Source: Beijerinckiaceae bacterium
GTDB lineage: Bacteria; Pseudomonadota; Alphaproteobacteria; Rhizobiales; Beijerinckiaceae
Assembly (NCBI GenBank): GCA_947478405.1
Contig: CANJVX010000013.1
Span: 1 to 62,611, forward strand
DNA length: 62,611 nucleotides
Direction of reading: 5' to 3'
The notes under the pieces were generated by a model. The model saw only the letters and a list, made by a program, of their open reading frames with translations, had not been told where the DNA came from and made no database searches. The position numbers and the translations under genes are program-made. The stretch's first letter is position 1, and the number at the start of each line of letters is the position of its first letter. Shown here piece by piece: positions 37,193 through 45,148 of this stretch.

Positions 37193-37525
37193 TTGATTTT
37201 TGTAGTCTATAGGATACATTTCAATGCTCGTTTCAAGAGCGATGAATTTGTTGATTGGCTGAAGAAGCTTCGAGATCGGCAAGCCCAACTGCGGATTGCG
37301 GTTGCCATCGACCGGATGGCACAAGGCAAGATGGGAGATGTCCGCCCTGTGGGATCAGGCCTGTCTGAAATGCGGCTTCATTTCGGCCCGGGTTACAGGC
37401 TGTATTTCTTCAACCACGGCGGCTGCGCCTATTACCTCCTGGCTGGAGGAGACAAAAGCTCCCAAGCTGATGACATCAGAAAAGCTATCGAGTTGAAAAA
37501 GCAGGCTCTGGAGAAGCTGAAATGA
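37193..37525 (+). CDS. RelE/HigB-type toxin (phage Gp49-like family)
   Basis: Type II toxin of the RelE/ParE superfamily, 110 residues. Family pattern: DEFVDWLKKLRDRQAQLRIAVAIDRMAQG, then DVRPVGSGLSEMRLHFGPGYRLYFF and LLAGGDKSSQADDIRKAIEL. These are typical of the HigB-like putative addiction-module killer proteins, which cleave mRNA on the ribosome. The TTG start at 37193 is tentative; no ATG fits the frame and no Shine-Dalgarno is evident. The 3' end overlaps the antitoxin gene by four bases (ATGA). The sequence upstream is AT-rich, unlike its neighbours. Confidence 0.8.
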   Translation: MIFVVYRIHFNARFKSDEFVDWLKKLRDRQAQLRIAVAIDRMAQGKMGDVRPVGSGLSEMRLHFGPGYRLYFFNHGGCAYYLLAGGDKSSQADDIRKAIELKKQALEKLK

Positions 37526-37845
37526 TCAACATGACGCCGTGGGACAGTGCCGAGCTTCTCTCATCAAAAGATGATGTCGCAGCCTATCTGGACGCAGTCT
37601 TCGAGGATGCCGCGCAGACGAATGACTACAGCCTCATTCCGCACGCCCTCGGCGCCATCGCCCGCGCCAAGGGCATGACGGATATTGCCCGCGAAACCGG
37701 CCTGTCCCGCGAGAGCCTCTACAAGGCGCTCTCGGAAGACGGCAACCCGAGCTTTGCCACGGTCATGAAAGTGCTGCAGGCGCTCTCGATCGAGCTGCGG
37801 ACAAAAGCCAAATCAGACGAAAAGTCGGACCACGAAGCGGCCTAG
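37522..37845 (+). CDS. HigA-like antitoxin, helix-turn-helix addiction-module antidote
   Basis: Antitoxin, 107 residues. An N-terminal toxin-binding part ([20 protein letters not shown]) is followed by a helix-turn-helix domain ([43 protein letters not shown]), the pattern of the probable addiction-module antidote family that pairs with the preceding toxin. Toxin-first order and a four-base overlap are normal for HigBA. It likely represses its own promoter. The charged C-terminal tail is probably disordered and a protease target. Confidence 0.82.
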   Translation: MINMTPWDSAELLSSKDDVAAYLDAVFEDAAQTNDYSLIPHALGAIARAKGMTDIARETGLSRESLYKALSEDGNPSFATVMKVLQALSIELRTKAKSDEKSDHEAA

Positions 37846-37915
37846 GGTCACGCTTTTCCCAAAAGCCCCTCGGCAGCCTTGGAAATGTGGCCCGCGCCTG
37901 CTATCCCCATGCCCC

Positions 37916-39721
37916 ATGACGACCCATCCGATCGAAAACATCCGCAATTTCTCCATCGTCGCGCATATCGACCACGGCAAGTCGACGCTGGCCGACCGTC
38001 TGATCCAGACGACCGGCACTCTGGCTGAGCGCGACATGGTCGAGCAAGTGCTCGATTCCATGGATATCGAGCGTGAACGCGGCATCACGATCAAAGCCCA
38101 GACCGTGCGCCTCGAGTATAAGGCGCTGGATGGCAAGACCTATATTCTGAACCTCATGGACACGCCCGGCCACGTTGACTTCGCCTATGAAGTCTCGCGC
38201 TCGTTGGCGGCCTGCGAAGGATCACTGCTCGTGGTCGATGCCTCGCAAGGGGTTGAAGCCCAGACGCTCGCCAATGTCTATCACGCGCTCGACGCGGGAC
38301 ACGAGGTGGTGCCTGTGCTCAACAAGATCGATCTGCCCGCAGCTGAACCCGATCGCGTCAAAGAACAGATCGAAGAAGTCATCGGCATTGATGCATCCGA
38401 AGCTGTGCCGATCTCGGCCAAGACGGGCATTGGCATCGACCTCGTGCTCGAAGCGATTGTCAAACGTCTGCCGCCGCCCAAGGGTGACGAAACCGCGCCC
38501 CTCAAGGCTCTGCTGGTTGATTCCTATTACGATGCCTATCTGGGCGTCGTTGTTATCGTGCGCATCATCGACGGCACTTTGAAGAAGGGCCAGAAGATCA
38601 AAATGATGGCGGCGGACGCCCATTACTCGGTCGATAAAATCGGTGTGTTTCGTCCGAAGATGCAAGATGTCACCGAGCTTGGACCCGGCGAAGTTGGTTT
38701 CATCACCGCGCAAATCAAGCAGGTTGCCGACACGCGTGTTGGCGACACGATTACGGACGAGAAGAAATCCTGCACAGAAGCGCTGCCCGGATTCAAGCCG
38801 GCGCAACCGGTCGTGTTCTGCGGCCTTTTCCCCGTCGATGCCGCAGATTTCGATGATCTGCGCGCGGCTATGGGCAAGTTGCGCCTGAATGATGCGAGCT
38901 TCTCCTATGAAATGGAAAGCTCTGCAGCGCTGGGCTTTGGTTTCCGCTGCGGCTTCTTAGGGCTTTTGCATCTGGAAATTATTCAAGAGCGCTTGCATCG
39001 CGAGTTCAATCTCGACCTGATCGCCACCGCGCCTTCCGTCATCTATAAAATCGTGCTCAGCGATGGAACAGATATCGAGCTGCACAATCCGGCTGACATG
39101 CCGGATGTGATGAAGATTGCTGCGATCAACGAGCCATGGATTCGCGCAACCATTCTGACGCCGGATGATTATCTGGGTTCGGTTCTGAAACTCTGTCAGG
39201 ACCGCCGCGGGGCGCAGATCGATCTCAATTATGTCGGCAAGCGCGCCATGGTCACCTATGATTTGCCGCTGAACGAAGTCGTCTTCGATTTCTACGATCG
39301 CCTGAAATCAATCTCGAAGGGCTATGCAAGCTTCGACTATGCGATCAGTGATTATCGCGAAGGCGACCTTGTGAAAATGTCGATCCTCGTCAACGCCGAA
39401 GCAGTCGATGCGCTCTCCATGCTCGTCCATCGCACACGCGCCGAAAACCGTGGCCGAGCCATGGTCGAAAAACTGAAAGACCTGATCCCGCCCCATATGT
39501 TCCAGATTCCGATCCAGGCAGCGATTGGGGGCAAGATCATTGCGCGTGAAACCGTGCGGGCTTTGCGCAAGGACGTGACGGCAAAATGTTACGGTGGCGA
39601 CGCATCGCGCAAGCGCAAGCTCCTCGATAAGCAGAAAGAGGGCAAAAAGCGCATGCGCCAATTCGGCAAAGTGGAGATTCCGCAGGAAGCCTTTATCGCT
39701 GCCTTAAAGATGGACAGCTGA
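37916..39721 (+). CDS. lepA: Elongation factor 4 (LepA)
   Basis: Ribosome-associated GTPase involved in back-translocation/initiation quality, 601 residues. G1 AHIDHGKST (residues ~17-25), G2/G3 region [16 protein letters not shown] and [16 protein letters not shown], and G4 [10 protein letters not shown]. It has the LepA-specific C-terminal domain ([47 protein letters not shown], split by its conserved lysines). ATG 37916 fits the family start. It stands alone; the toxin-antitoxin pair is immediately upstream. Confidence 0.97.
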   Translation: MTTHPIENIRNFSIVAHIDHGKSTLADRLIQTTGTLAERDMVEQVLDSMDIERERGITIKAQTVRLEYKALDGKTYILNLMDTPGHVDFAYEVSRSLAACEGSLLVVDASQGVEAQTLANVYHALDAGHEVVPVLNKIDLPAAEPDRVKEQIEEVIGIDASEAVPISAKTGIGIDLVLEAIVKRLPPPKGDETAPLKALLVDSYYDAYLGVVVIVRIIDGTLKKGQKIKMMAADAHYSVDKIGVFRPKMQDVTELGPGEVGFITAQIKQVADTRVGDTITDEKKSCTEALPGFKPAQPVVFCGLFPVDAADFDDLRAAMGKLRLNDASFSYEMESSAALGFGFRCGFLGLLHLEIIQERLHREFNLDLIATAPSVIYKIVLSDGTDIELHNPADMPDVMKIAAINEPWIRATILTPDDYLGSVLKLCQDRRGAQIDLNYVGKRAMVTYDLPLNEVVFDFYDRLKSISKGYASFDYAISDYREGDLVKMSILVNAEAVDALSMLVHRTRAENRGRAMVEKLKDLIPPHMFQIPIQAAIGGKIIARETVRALRKDVTAKCYGGDASRKRKLLDKQKEGKKRMRQFGKVEIPQEAFIAALKMDS

Positions 39722-39833
39722 GGCCACTGCGACGGATCCACATCCCTAACAAAAACGTCAGAACGCCCATCTATTCGCGAGCCCCGCTTCATGGCATGCT
39801 GGGGTTAGGACATGCCCTGCGAGGTTCGCACCG

Positions 39834-40667
39834 ATGAAAAATATCCTTGTGCCGGTTGAAGCCCATTCGGCCATCGATTCTGTTCTGCAGACGGCCGTGC
39901 TCGCGTCACGCCGGTTTTCGTCCTACATTGAGGGCACGCCGCTTGGCCCCGATCTGCCAGATCTCGTCGCCTTCGACATGCCGGTGAGCTGGAGCGTCGC
40001 CGATCAGAACACCTGGAAAGACATGGCCGACGAAGCACATCAGCGCTTTGAGCAGGCCATGCGCGACGCGGGACTGCCGGAGGCAGGGGCGGACAAAACC
40101 GCAACCAGTTTCGGCTGGACTGGAGAAAGCGCTTTTGGCGAGAGCCAGATTGGCGCCTATGCACGCATTTTTGATTGTACGATTCTGGGCCGCCCTGGCA
40201 CTGAACGTGGTGATGCGCGCATGGCGACCGCAGAGACAGTCCTTTTCGAAAGCGGGAAGCCGATCATTCTTGCGCCACCTAAAACGCCCGAAAAAATGGG
40301 AGAGACTATCGTCATTGCCTGGAACAACAGCGTAGAAACCGCGCGCGCCAGTTCAATGGCCATGCCTTTGCTGAAGCAGGCTTCCAAAGTGATCGTCATG
40401 ACAGTCGAAGAATTCCGCTCCGATGGTCCGGCTGGCGATCTCTATGCAGACATGTTGTGCCGCCACGGCGTCAATGCGGAATTCGTGATCCGCAGCGCCA
40501 GCCATCGCAACAGCGGCGAAGCCATTTTGCGCGGCGCTGAGGCACTGGGGGGGGACCTCTTGATCAAGGGTGCCTACACACAAAGCCGCCTGCGCCAGAT
40601 GTTTTTCGGCGGTGCCACCAGCCACATCATGAATTACGCTGAAATTCCGGTTCTGATGACCAGCTGA
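39834..40667 (+). CDS. Universal stress protein (UspA family)
   Basis: Usp-fold protein, 277 residues, with a divergent first half (MKNILVPVEAHSAIDSVLQTAV) and a clearer second Usp domain (ETIVIAWNNSVETARASSMAMPLLKQASKVIVMTVEE; GGATSHIMNYAEIPVLM). The ATP-binding G-x2-G-x9-G-S/T motif is degenerate: GGDLLIKGAYTQSRLRQMFFGGATSHIM. Function is stress-related but undefined. A run of eight G at 40547-40554 inside the gene is a potential slippage site; the frame is intact here. It is convergent with the MFS gene at 40674. Confidence 0.85.
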   Translation: MKNILVPVEAHSAIDSVLQTAVLASRRFSSYIEGTPLGPDLPDLVAFDMPVSWSVADQNTWKDMADEAHQRFEQAMRDAGLPEAGADKTATSFGWTGESAFGESQIGAYARIFDCTILGRPGTERGDARMATAETVLFESGKPIILAPPKTPEKMGETIVIAWNNSVETARASSMAMPLLKQASKVIVMTVEEFRSDGPAGDLYADMLCRHGVNAEFVIRSASHRNSGEAILRGAEALGGDLLIKGAYTQSRLRQMFFGGATSHIMNYAEIPVLMTS

Positions 40668-40673
40668 TCGGCG

Positions 40674-42179
40674 TCAGACGCGACGCATCGGATTGGTCCA
40701 GGCCATGATCGATCCGAATGTTGTGAACGCAGCCAAAGCCAAAAAAGCAACGCGAAAAGCGGCGGTGATTTCTTCCGTCACCGCGGCGCGCCGCTCAAGT
40801 GGAAGGCCGCCCAGCGCCGCTTGTGTGTCTTGCAAGATCGCACCGAAAAGCTTTGCGGCTTCCGGATCACGCGCCGCGAGCGTCGCAAACAGAATAGTGC
40901 TGATCATCGCTGTGCCCAATGAGGCGCCGACCGAGCGCGACAATTGCACGGAACTCGCCGCCTGACCCAATTGGCGCGGTCCGGCTGCCGTTTGCACCGT
41001 CACTTGGGCTACACCCATCACCGAACCCATCATCAAGCAATTGAACATCAGCAGCGCTGACAGCTGAAGCATGTTCATCGCAGATCCGTAATAAGCGAAG
41101 ATCACAAGCGTGCAGGTGGTGACCATCAAAGTAAGCGAGGGCAGAATCATTGTGCGCCCCGTCCGAGAGACAATGCGCCCGGTGATGATCGAGCCGGTGC
41201 CAACCCCCGCCGTGATCGACAGGAGAACGGTTGAAATATCGCCCGCAGAGGCCTGATGCACGGCGCGCAGGTAAATCGGCATGAAGGCCACAAGCGAAAC
41301 CAACGTTGCACCATGGCAAGCCGCCATCAGATCAGCCCGCCAGATCGCCGCCTGACGCAGGAGACGCACCGGCAAAAGTGGAGCATCCGTGCGAAACTCG
41401 CGGCGCATGAGCAAAACAAAACACAATATCGCCAGACCAAGCAGTGCAAGGCCCGTCGATTGGGCGGCGGCACTCACCGAACGCACCTGATCGAGCGCCA
41501 GCAACAGGGGCACGATGAAGCCGATGAAATAGATGAGGCCTGGAAAATCGAACCGCCACACACCCTGGGAATTGCCGGGCCGCGCTCTCAGTCGCATCGT
41601 CAGCAAGACTGCAATAATACCTGTGGGCACATGCATCAGAAAGACCGCGCGCCAACCAAACAAATCCGTCACAAAGGCGCCCGCCACAGGCCCGAACGAG
41701 GATGCTGTAACGGCAATGCCTGCGAGATAACCCTGAAATTGTCCGCGCTGGCGCGGTGGAACCGCCTCGCCGATCAAGGCTTGCGACAGTGACATCAGGC
41801 CACCGCCACCCAATCCCTGTACGAAGCGGGTGAGGGCCAGCACTTCAATGGATGGCGCAAAGGCGCTCGCTATCGCTGCGCCAAGGTAAAGCGCAAGCGC
41901 AATAAACATGAAACGGCGACGGCCATACATATCCCCCAGAAAGCCATAGACGGGCGCGGCAATGGTGACTGCGATCAGATAGGAAATGACCAGCCAAGAG
42001 ACGCGCTCAACATCGCCCAGAGCCGCCGCAATTGCGGGCAGAGCGCTGGCCAAGATTGTCTGGTCGCTCATGCTCATAAACATGGGCAGCATGATCGAGG
42101 GAAAGACCGTGAAGAAGAGCTGCTTGGTGCTCATTGGTCGCTCGGCCAATTCAGTTTCTGGACCGGCGCCTGTTGCCAC
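40674..42179 (-). CDS. MFS drug efflux transporter, DHA2 (EmrB/QacA) family
   Basis: Proton-driven exporter, 501 residues, with about 14 membrane segments as expected for DHA2. Motif A is GFLGDMYGRRRFMFIAL, motif C-like GLGGGGLMSLSQALIGEAVPPRQRG with ASSFGPVAGAFVTDLFGWR. It lacks an adjacent EmrA-type membrane-fusion gene. The GTG at 42179 has GAGGA upstream; ATG 42134 (MSTKQLFF) is an alternative. It may export a product or toxic substrate of the adjacent catabolic genes, but that is inferred only from position. Confidence 0.87.
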   Translation of the reverse strand: MATGAGPETELAERPMSTKQLFFTVFPSIMLPMFMSMSDQTILASALPAIAAALGDVERVSWLVISYLIAVTIAAPVYGFLGDMYGRRRFMFIALALYLGAAIASAFAPSIEVLALTRFVQGLGGGGLMSLSQALIGEAVPPRQRGQFQGYLAGIAVTASSFGPVAGAFVTDLFGWRAVFLMHVPTGIIAVLLTMRLRARPGNSQGVWRFDFPGLIYFIGFIVPLLLALDQVRSVSAAAQSTGLALLGLAILCFVLLMRREFRTDAPLLPVRLLRQAAIWRADLMAACHGATLVSLVAFMPIYLRAVHQASAGDISTVLLSITAGVGTGSIITGRIVSRTGRTMILPSLTLMVTTCTLVIFAYYGSAMNMLQLSALLMFNCLMMGSVMGVAQVTVQTAAGPRQLGQAASSVQLSRSVGASLGTAMISTILFATLAARDPEAAKLFGAILQDTQAALGGLPLERRAAVTEEITAAFRVAFLALAAFTTFGSIMAWTNPMRRV

Positions 42180-42392
42180 GGTGAGCTTTCCTCAAATGTC
42201 GGAGAATCAGGCCCCGAGACAGGGCTTAGGTGAGACATAGGGCCAGCCTGCCGCCCCGCCAAGCACCCGCAAGTCAAAGATGTCGGAATTTGACCCAAAA
42301 CAGAATCATGCCTGACCCGCCATTGATTGAAGGGCCCGAGATCGCCTAAAATGAGACCGCCTGCGGGCCAAGAAGCAAGAAGGGCATAGGCT

Positions 42393-43091
42393 ATGGTCGA
42401 TTCATTCGAGGATCATTGCTGGCAGGACATCATCCCAGCCGACATTCTCGACCTCTACAAACATTACAAGCGTGACCTCTTTATCGGCCCCAGTGCCGCC
42501 CTTCTGGCCATCGACCTCTATGAGCTCGCCTATGAAGGTGGCCCGCGCCCAGTGGCGGAAGTCGCGCAGGACTTCCCCTCCTCGTGCGGCATCAATGCCT
42601 GGAACGCTATCGAGCCAACCAGGCGTCTATTTGCGGCGGCTCGCGCTGCGGGCCTGCCAATTTTCTACACGACCAGCGACACACGCGAGGCCTCCAAACC
42701 CGGCGCAGTGAAAGCCACCAACAGGCGGGGCGGGGCTGACCGCGACCATGCCTATGACATTCGACCCGAATGGACCCCGCAAAAGGGCGACGTCGTCATC
42801 ACCAAACAGCGCGCCAGCGGATTTTATGGCACGCCTTTGCTGGCCCATCTCACGCAATTGCGCATAGACACGCTGATCGTGATCGGCGAGAGCACCTCGG
42901 GATGCGTGCGCGCCTCGACGGTGGATGGCTATTCCAATGGCTTCCACATGGTCATGGCAGAGGAATGCTGTTTTGATCGCAGCGACATCTCCCACAAGAT
43001 CAATCTTTTCGATCTTCATCACAAATATGCAGACTTGATGAAAACAACCCAAGTCATCGCCGAGCTGGAAACACGCGCCCGCGTGAAATAG
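42393..43091 (+). CDS. Isochorismatase-family cysteine hydrolase
   Basis: Isochorismatase-fold amidohydrolase, 232 residues. The catalytic triad is visible: Asp41 (LLAIDLYE), Lys138 (VVITKQRASGFYGT) and Cys171 (GESTSGCVRAS). The residues around the triad resemble N-carbamoylsarcosine amidase and maleamate amidase rather than isochorismatase proper. It is divergent from the DHA2 exporter and precedes an acyl-CoA dehydrogenase, a RidA-like protein and a molybdenum hydroxylase, suggesting amide-bond hydrolysis in a catabolic route of a nitrogen compound. Substrate unknown. Confidence 0.82.
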   Translation: MVDSFEDHCWQDIIPADILDLYKHYKRDLFIGPSAALLAIDLYELAYEGGPRPVAEVAQDFPSSCGINAWNAIEPTRRLFAAARAAGLPIFYTTSDTREASKPGAVKATNRRGGADRDHAYDIRPEWTPQKGDVVITKQRASGFYGTPLLAHLTQLRIDTLIVIGESTSGCVRASTVDGYSNGFHMVMAEECCFDRSDISHKINLFDLHHKYADLMKTTQVIAELETRARVK

Positions 43092-43208
43092 GCCCCAAAC
43101 AAACCGCCGGACGCGGGGCTTGATTTGAGCGCCCGCTTCCCCGATGCTGAGATCAGAACAACAAGCAGGAGCCCCGGAAAAAGAGGGACCCTGCAGAGAG
43201 GACGACAA

Positions 43209-44360
43209 ATGGATTTCTCGCTTCCAGAAGAATTGCGGATGCTCAAGGACAATGTTCGTCGCTATGTCGACAAGAACATGATCCCCCACGAGCGCGAAAC
43301 GCTTGACGGCGAAGAGCTGAAACCTGAATGGCGGGAAAAATTTCAGAAAGGCGCGAAGGAGCTGGGCATCTGGCACATGGAAGTGCCGGAAGAATTCGGC
43401 GGTCCCGGCCTTGGTATCCTGCCGCGCGTTGTCGTCTGGGAAGAATTGGCCCGCACCATTGCTCTGCCCACACGAGGCGAAAGCATGATGGGCCCTTCCG
43501 TGCGCGCCATTCTCTTCGCACTCGAAGGCGAGTTGCGTGAAAAATATCTACTGCCCGTGCTGCGTGGTGAAAAGCGCTCCTGTTTTGCGCAGACCGAACC
43601 CGATGCGGGATCTGATCCCGGCTCCATGCGCACGACCGCTGTGCGCGACGGCGATGATTACGTCATCAATGGTGTGAAACGCTATATCAGCCACGCTGAC
43701 AAAGCCGATTTCGCGCAAGTGATGGCAGCGACCGATCGCTCGAAAGGGTCACGCGGCGGCATTTCATGCTTCCTGGTAGATATGAACACACCAGGCGTGC
43801 GGATCACCGCGAAATACCAAACCATGATGGGCGATGCGCCTTGCGAAATCGTCTTCGAGAATGTGCGCATTCCAGCCAAAAACCGCGTCGGCGAAGAAGG
43901 CGAAGGTTTCAAATTCGGTCAGAAATGGCTGGGCGTAGGGCGCATCAAGCATGGCGCGCGTGCACTGGGCGTGGCGGAACGCTGCCTCGATCTGGCCATT
44001 GATTATTCCAAACAGCGCGTGACCTTTGGTAAGCCACTGTCTGAGCGCCAAGCCATCCAGTTCATGCTGGTCGATTCCTATGTGGAGCTGAAACAGGCGC
44101 GCCTGCTCGTTTATGAAGCTGCCTGCAAAATGGATGCGGGCGAAGACACGCGCGTCGATGCCTATATCTGCAAATCCAACGCAGATGAAATGGCGTTTCG
44201 TGTGGTCGATCGCTGCATGCAGATTTTCGGCGGCATGGGCCTGACCACTGATCTGCCGATCGAAAAATTCTGGCGCCAACAGCGCTCTTTCCGCATCACG
44301 GAAGGCGCGACGGAAGTGATGAAAATGGTCATCGCCCGTCATCTGCTGAAAAAATCCTGA
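43209..44360 (+). CDS. Acyl-CoA dehydrogenase family protein
   Basis: FAD-dependent acyl-CoA dehydrogenase, 383 residues. Domains: helical N-terminus (MDFSLPEELRMLKDNVRRYVDKNMIP), the FAD/substrate loop CFAQTEPDAGSDPGSMRTTA, the helical C-terminus with KQRVTFGKPLSERQAIQFML, QIFGGMGLTTDLPIEKFWR and FRITEGATEVMKMVIARHLL, which includes the probable catalytic glutamate. ATG 43209 has GAGAGG upstream; the frame extension to 43125 is not conserved. Its TGA overlaps the next gene's ATG by one base (TGATG), so the two are coupled. Chain length of the acyl substrate is unknown. Confidence 0.9.
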   Translation: MDFSLPEELRMLKDNVRRYVDKNMIPHERETLDGEELKPEWREKFQKGAKELGIWHMEVPEEFGGPGLGILPRVVVWEELARTIALPTRGESMMGPSVRAILFALEGELREKYLLPVLRGEKRSCFAQTEPDAGSDPGSMRTTAVRDGDDYVINGVKRYISHADKADFAQVMAATDRSKGSRGGISCFLVDMNTPGVRITAKYQTMMGDAPCEIVFENVRIPAKNRVGEEGEGFKFGQKWLGVGRIKHGARALGVAERCLDLAIDYSKQRVTFGKPLSERQAIQFMLVDSYVELKQARLLVYEAACKMDAGEDTRVDAYICKSNADEMAFRVVDRCMQIFGGMGLTTDLPIEKFWRQQRSFRITEGATEVMKMVIARHLLKKS

Positions 44361-45046
44361 TGTTTTCTGCCGAATGGTCCCGCATTGCGGGGCGCGATCT
44401 CTACACGCTGACACTCATCGGCGCTGCCGATGGTAGCGTGGAAGAGGAAACTGCCCAGCTAATCGATGAGGCCCTCGAGATCATCCGCGAGGAAGGTCTC
44501 GACAAACGCCATATCGTGCGCTCGCGCCTGTTCACAGACAGCCGCGAAAATCGGCAATGCGCCAGCGACGTGCGCCGTGCGGCCCTTGTGGGCCCATGGC
44601 GGGGCGCCAGCTCCAGCTTTTTCGACGCTCGGCGTCTGCCTGAAGACGGGCGCGTGCGCCTGGACCTCTCTGTGCTCGCGCCGCACGACCCGCGTGCGAT
44701 CAAAAGCGTGGTCGAATACGAGCCTGCCATTGCCCCGCCCCGATTCGTGACGCTCGACGGGCTCGTCTTCCTCTCAGGCATCACCGATATGACACCAGGG
44801 CTCGCCGCGCAGATCGCGGCCATTCGAGAGGGTATAGACAAATCGCTTGCGATGGCTGGCAGCGCTATCGGCCAAGCACGGCTCATGTCGGTCTTTCTCG
44901 CCCGTGAGGAAGACCCCCGCGAGGCTCTGGGGCTGCTCGATCGGCATTTTGCCGATTGCCCCGTCACGCTTGTTCTGACCCAGGTTGGCGGCTATTCAGC
45001 TCCCGAAAAACGGATCGAGATTGAAATCACAGCAGGCGCGGCCTGA
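44360..45046 (+). CDS. Tandem RidA/YjgF-like protein
   Basis: A 228-residue protein that reads as two RidA-type halves: residues ~1-110 (WSRIAGRDLYTLTLIGAAD...EEGLDKRHIVRSRLFTDSRE...SSSFFDARRL) and ~115-228 (ARFVTLDGLVFLSGITDM...SLAMAGSAIGQARLMSVFLAREED; TLVLTQVGGYSAPEKRIEIEI). RidA proteins deaminate reactive enamines/imines; the active-site arginine near the C-terminal CxPRxxVE-type motif is not recognisable in either half, so catalysis is doubtful. Coupled to the acyl-CoA dehydrogenase (1-base overlap). Confidence 0.7.
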   Translation: MFSAEWSRIAGRDLYTLTLIGAADGSVEEETAQLIDEALEIIREEGLDKRHIVRSRLFTDSRENRQCASDVRRAALVGPWRGASSSFFDARRLPEDGRVRLDLSVLAPHDPRAIKSVVEYEPAIAPPRFVTLDGLVFLSGITDMTPGLAAQIAAIREGIDKSLAMAGSAIGQARLMSVFLAREEDPREALGLLDRHFADCPVTLVLTQVGGYSAPEKRIEIEITAGAA

Positions 45047-45148
45047 CTTGGGTGCCAGAGCGCTTGAGCTTTGACAGCGCACGCGGGATAAAGGGCCCTT
45101 GAGGGGCTCCAAGGCCTGAAATCAAACAAGAACATGGGATGGACGACG

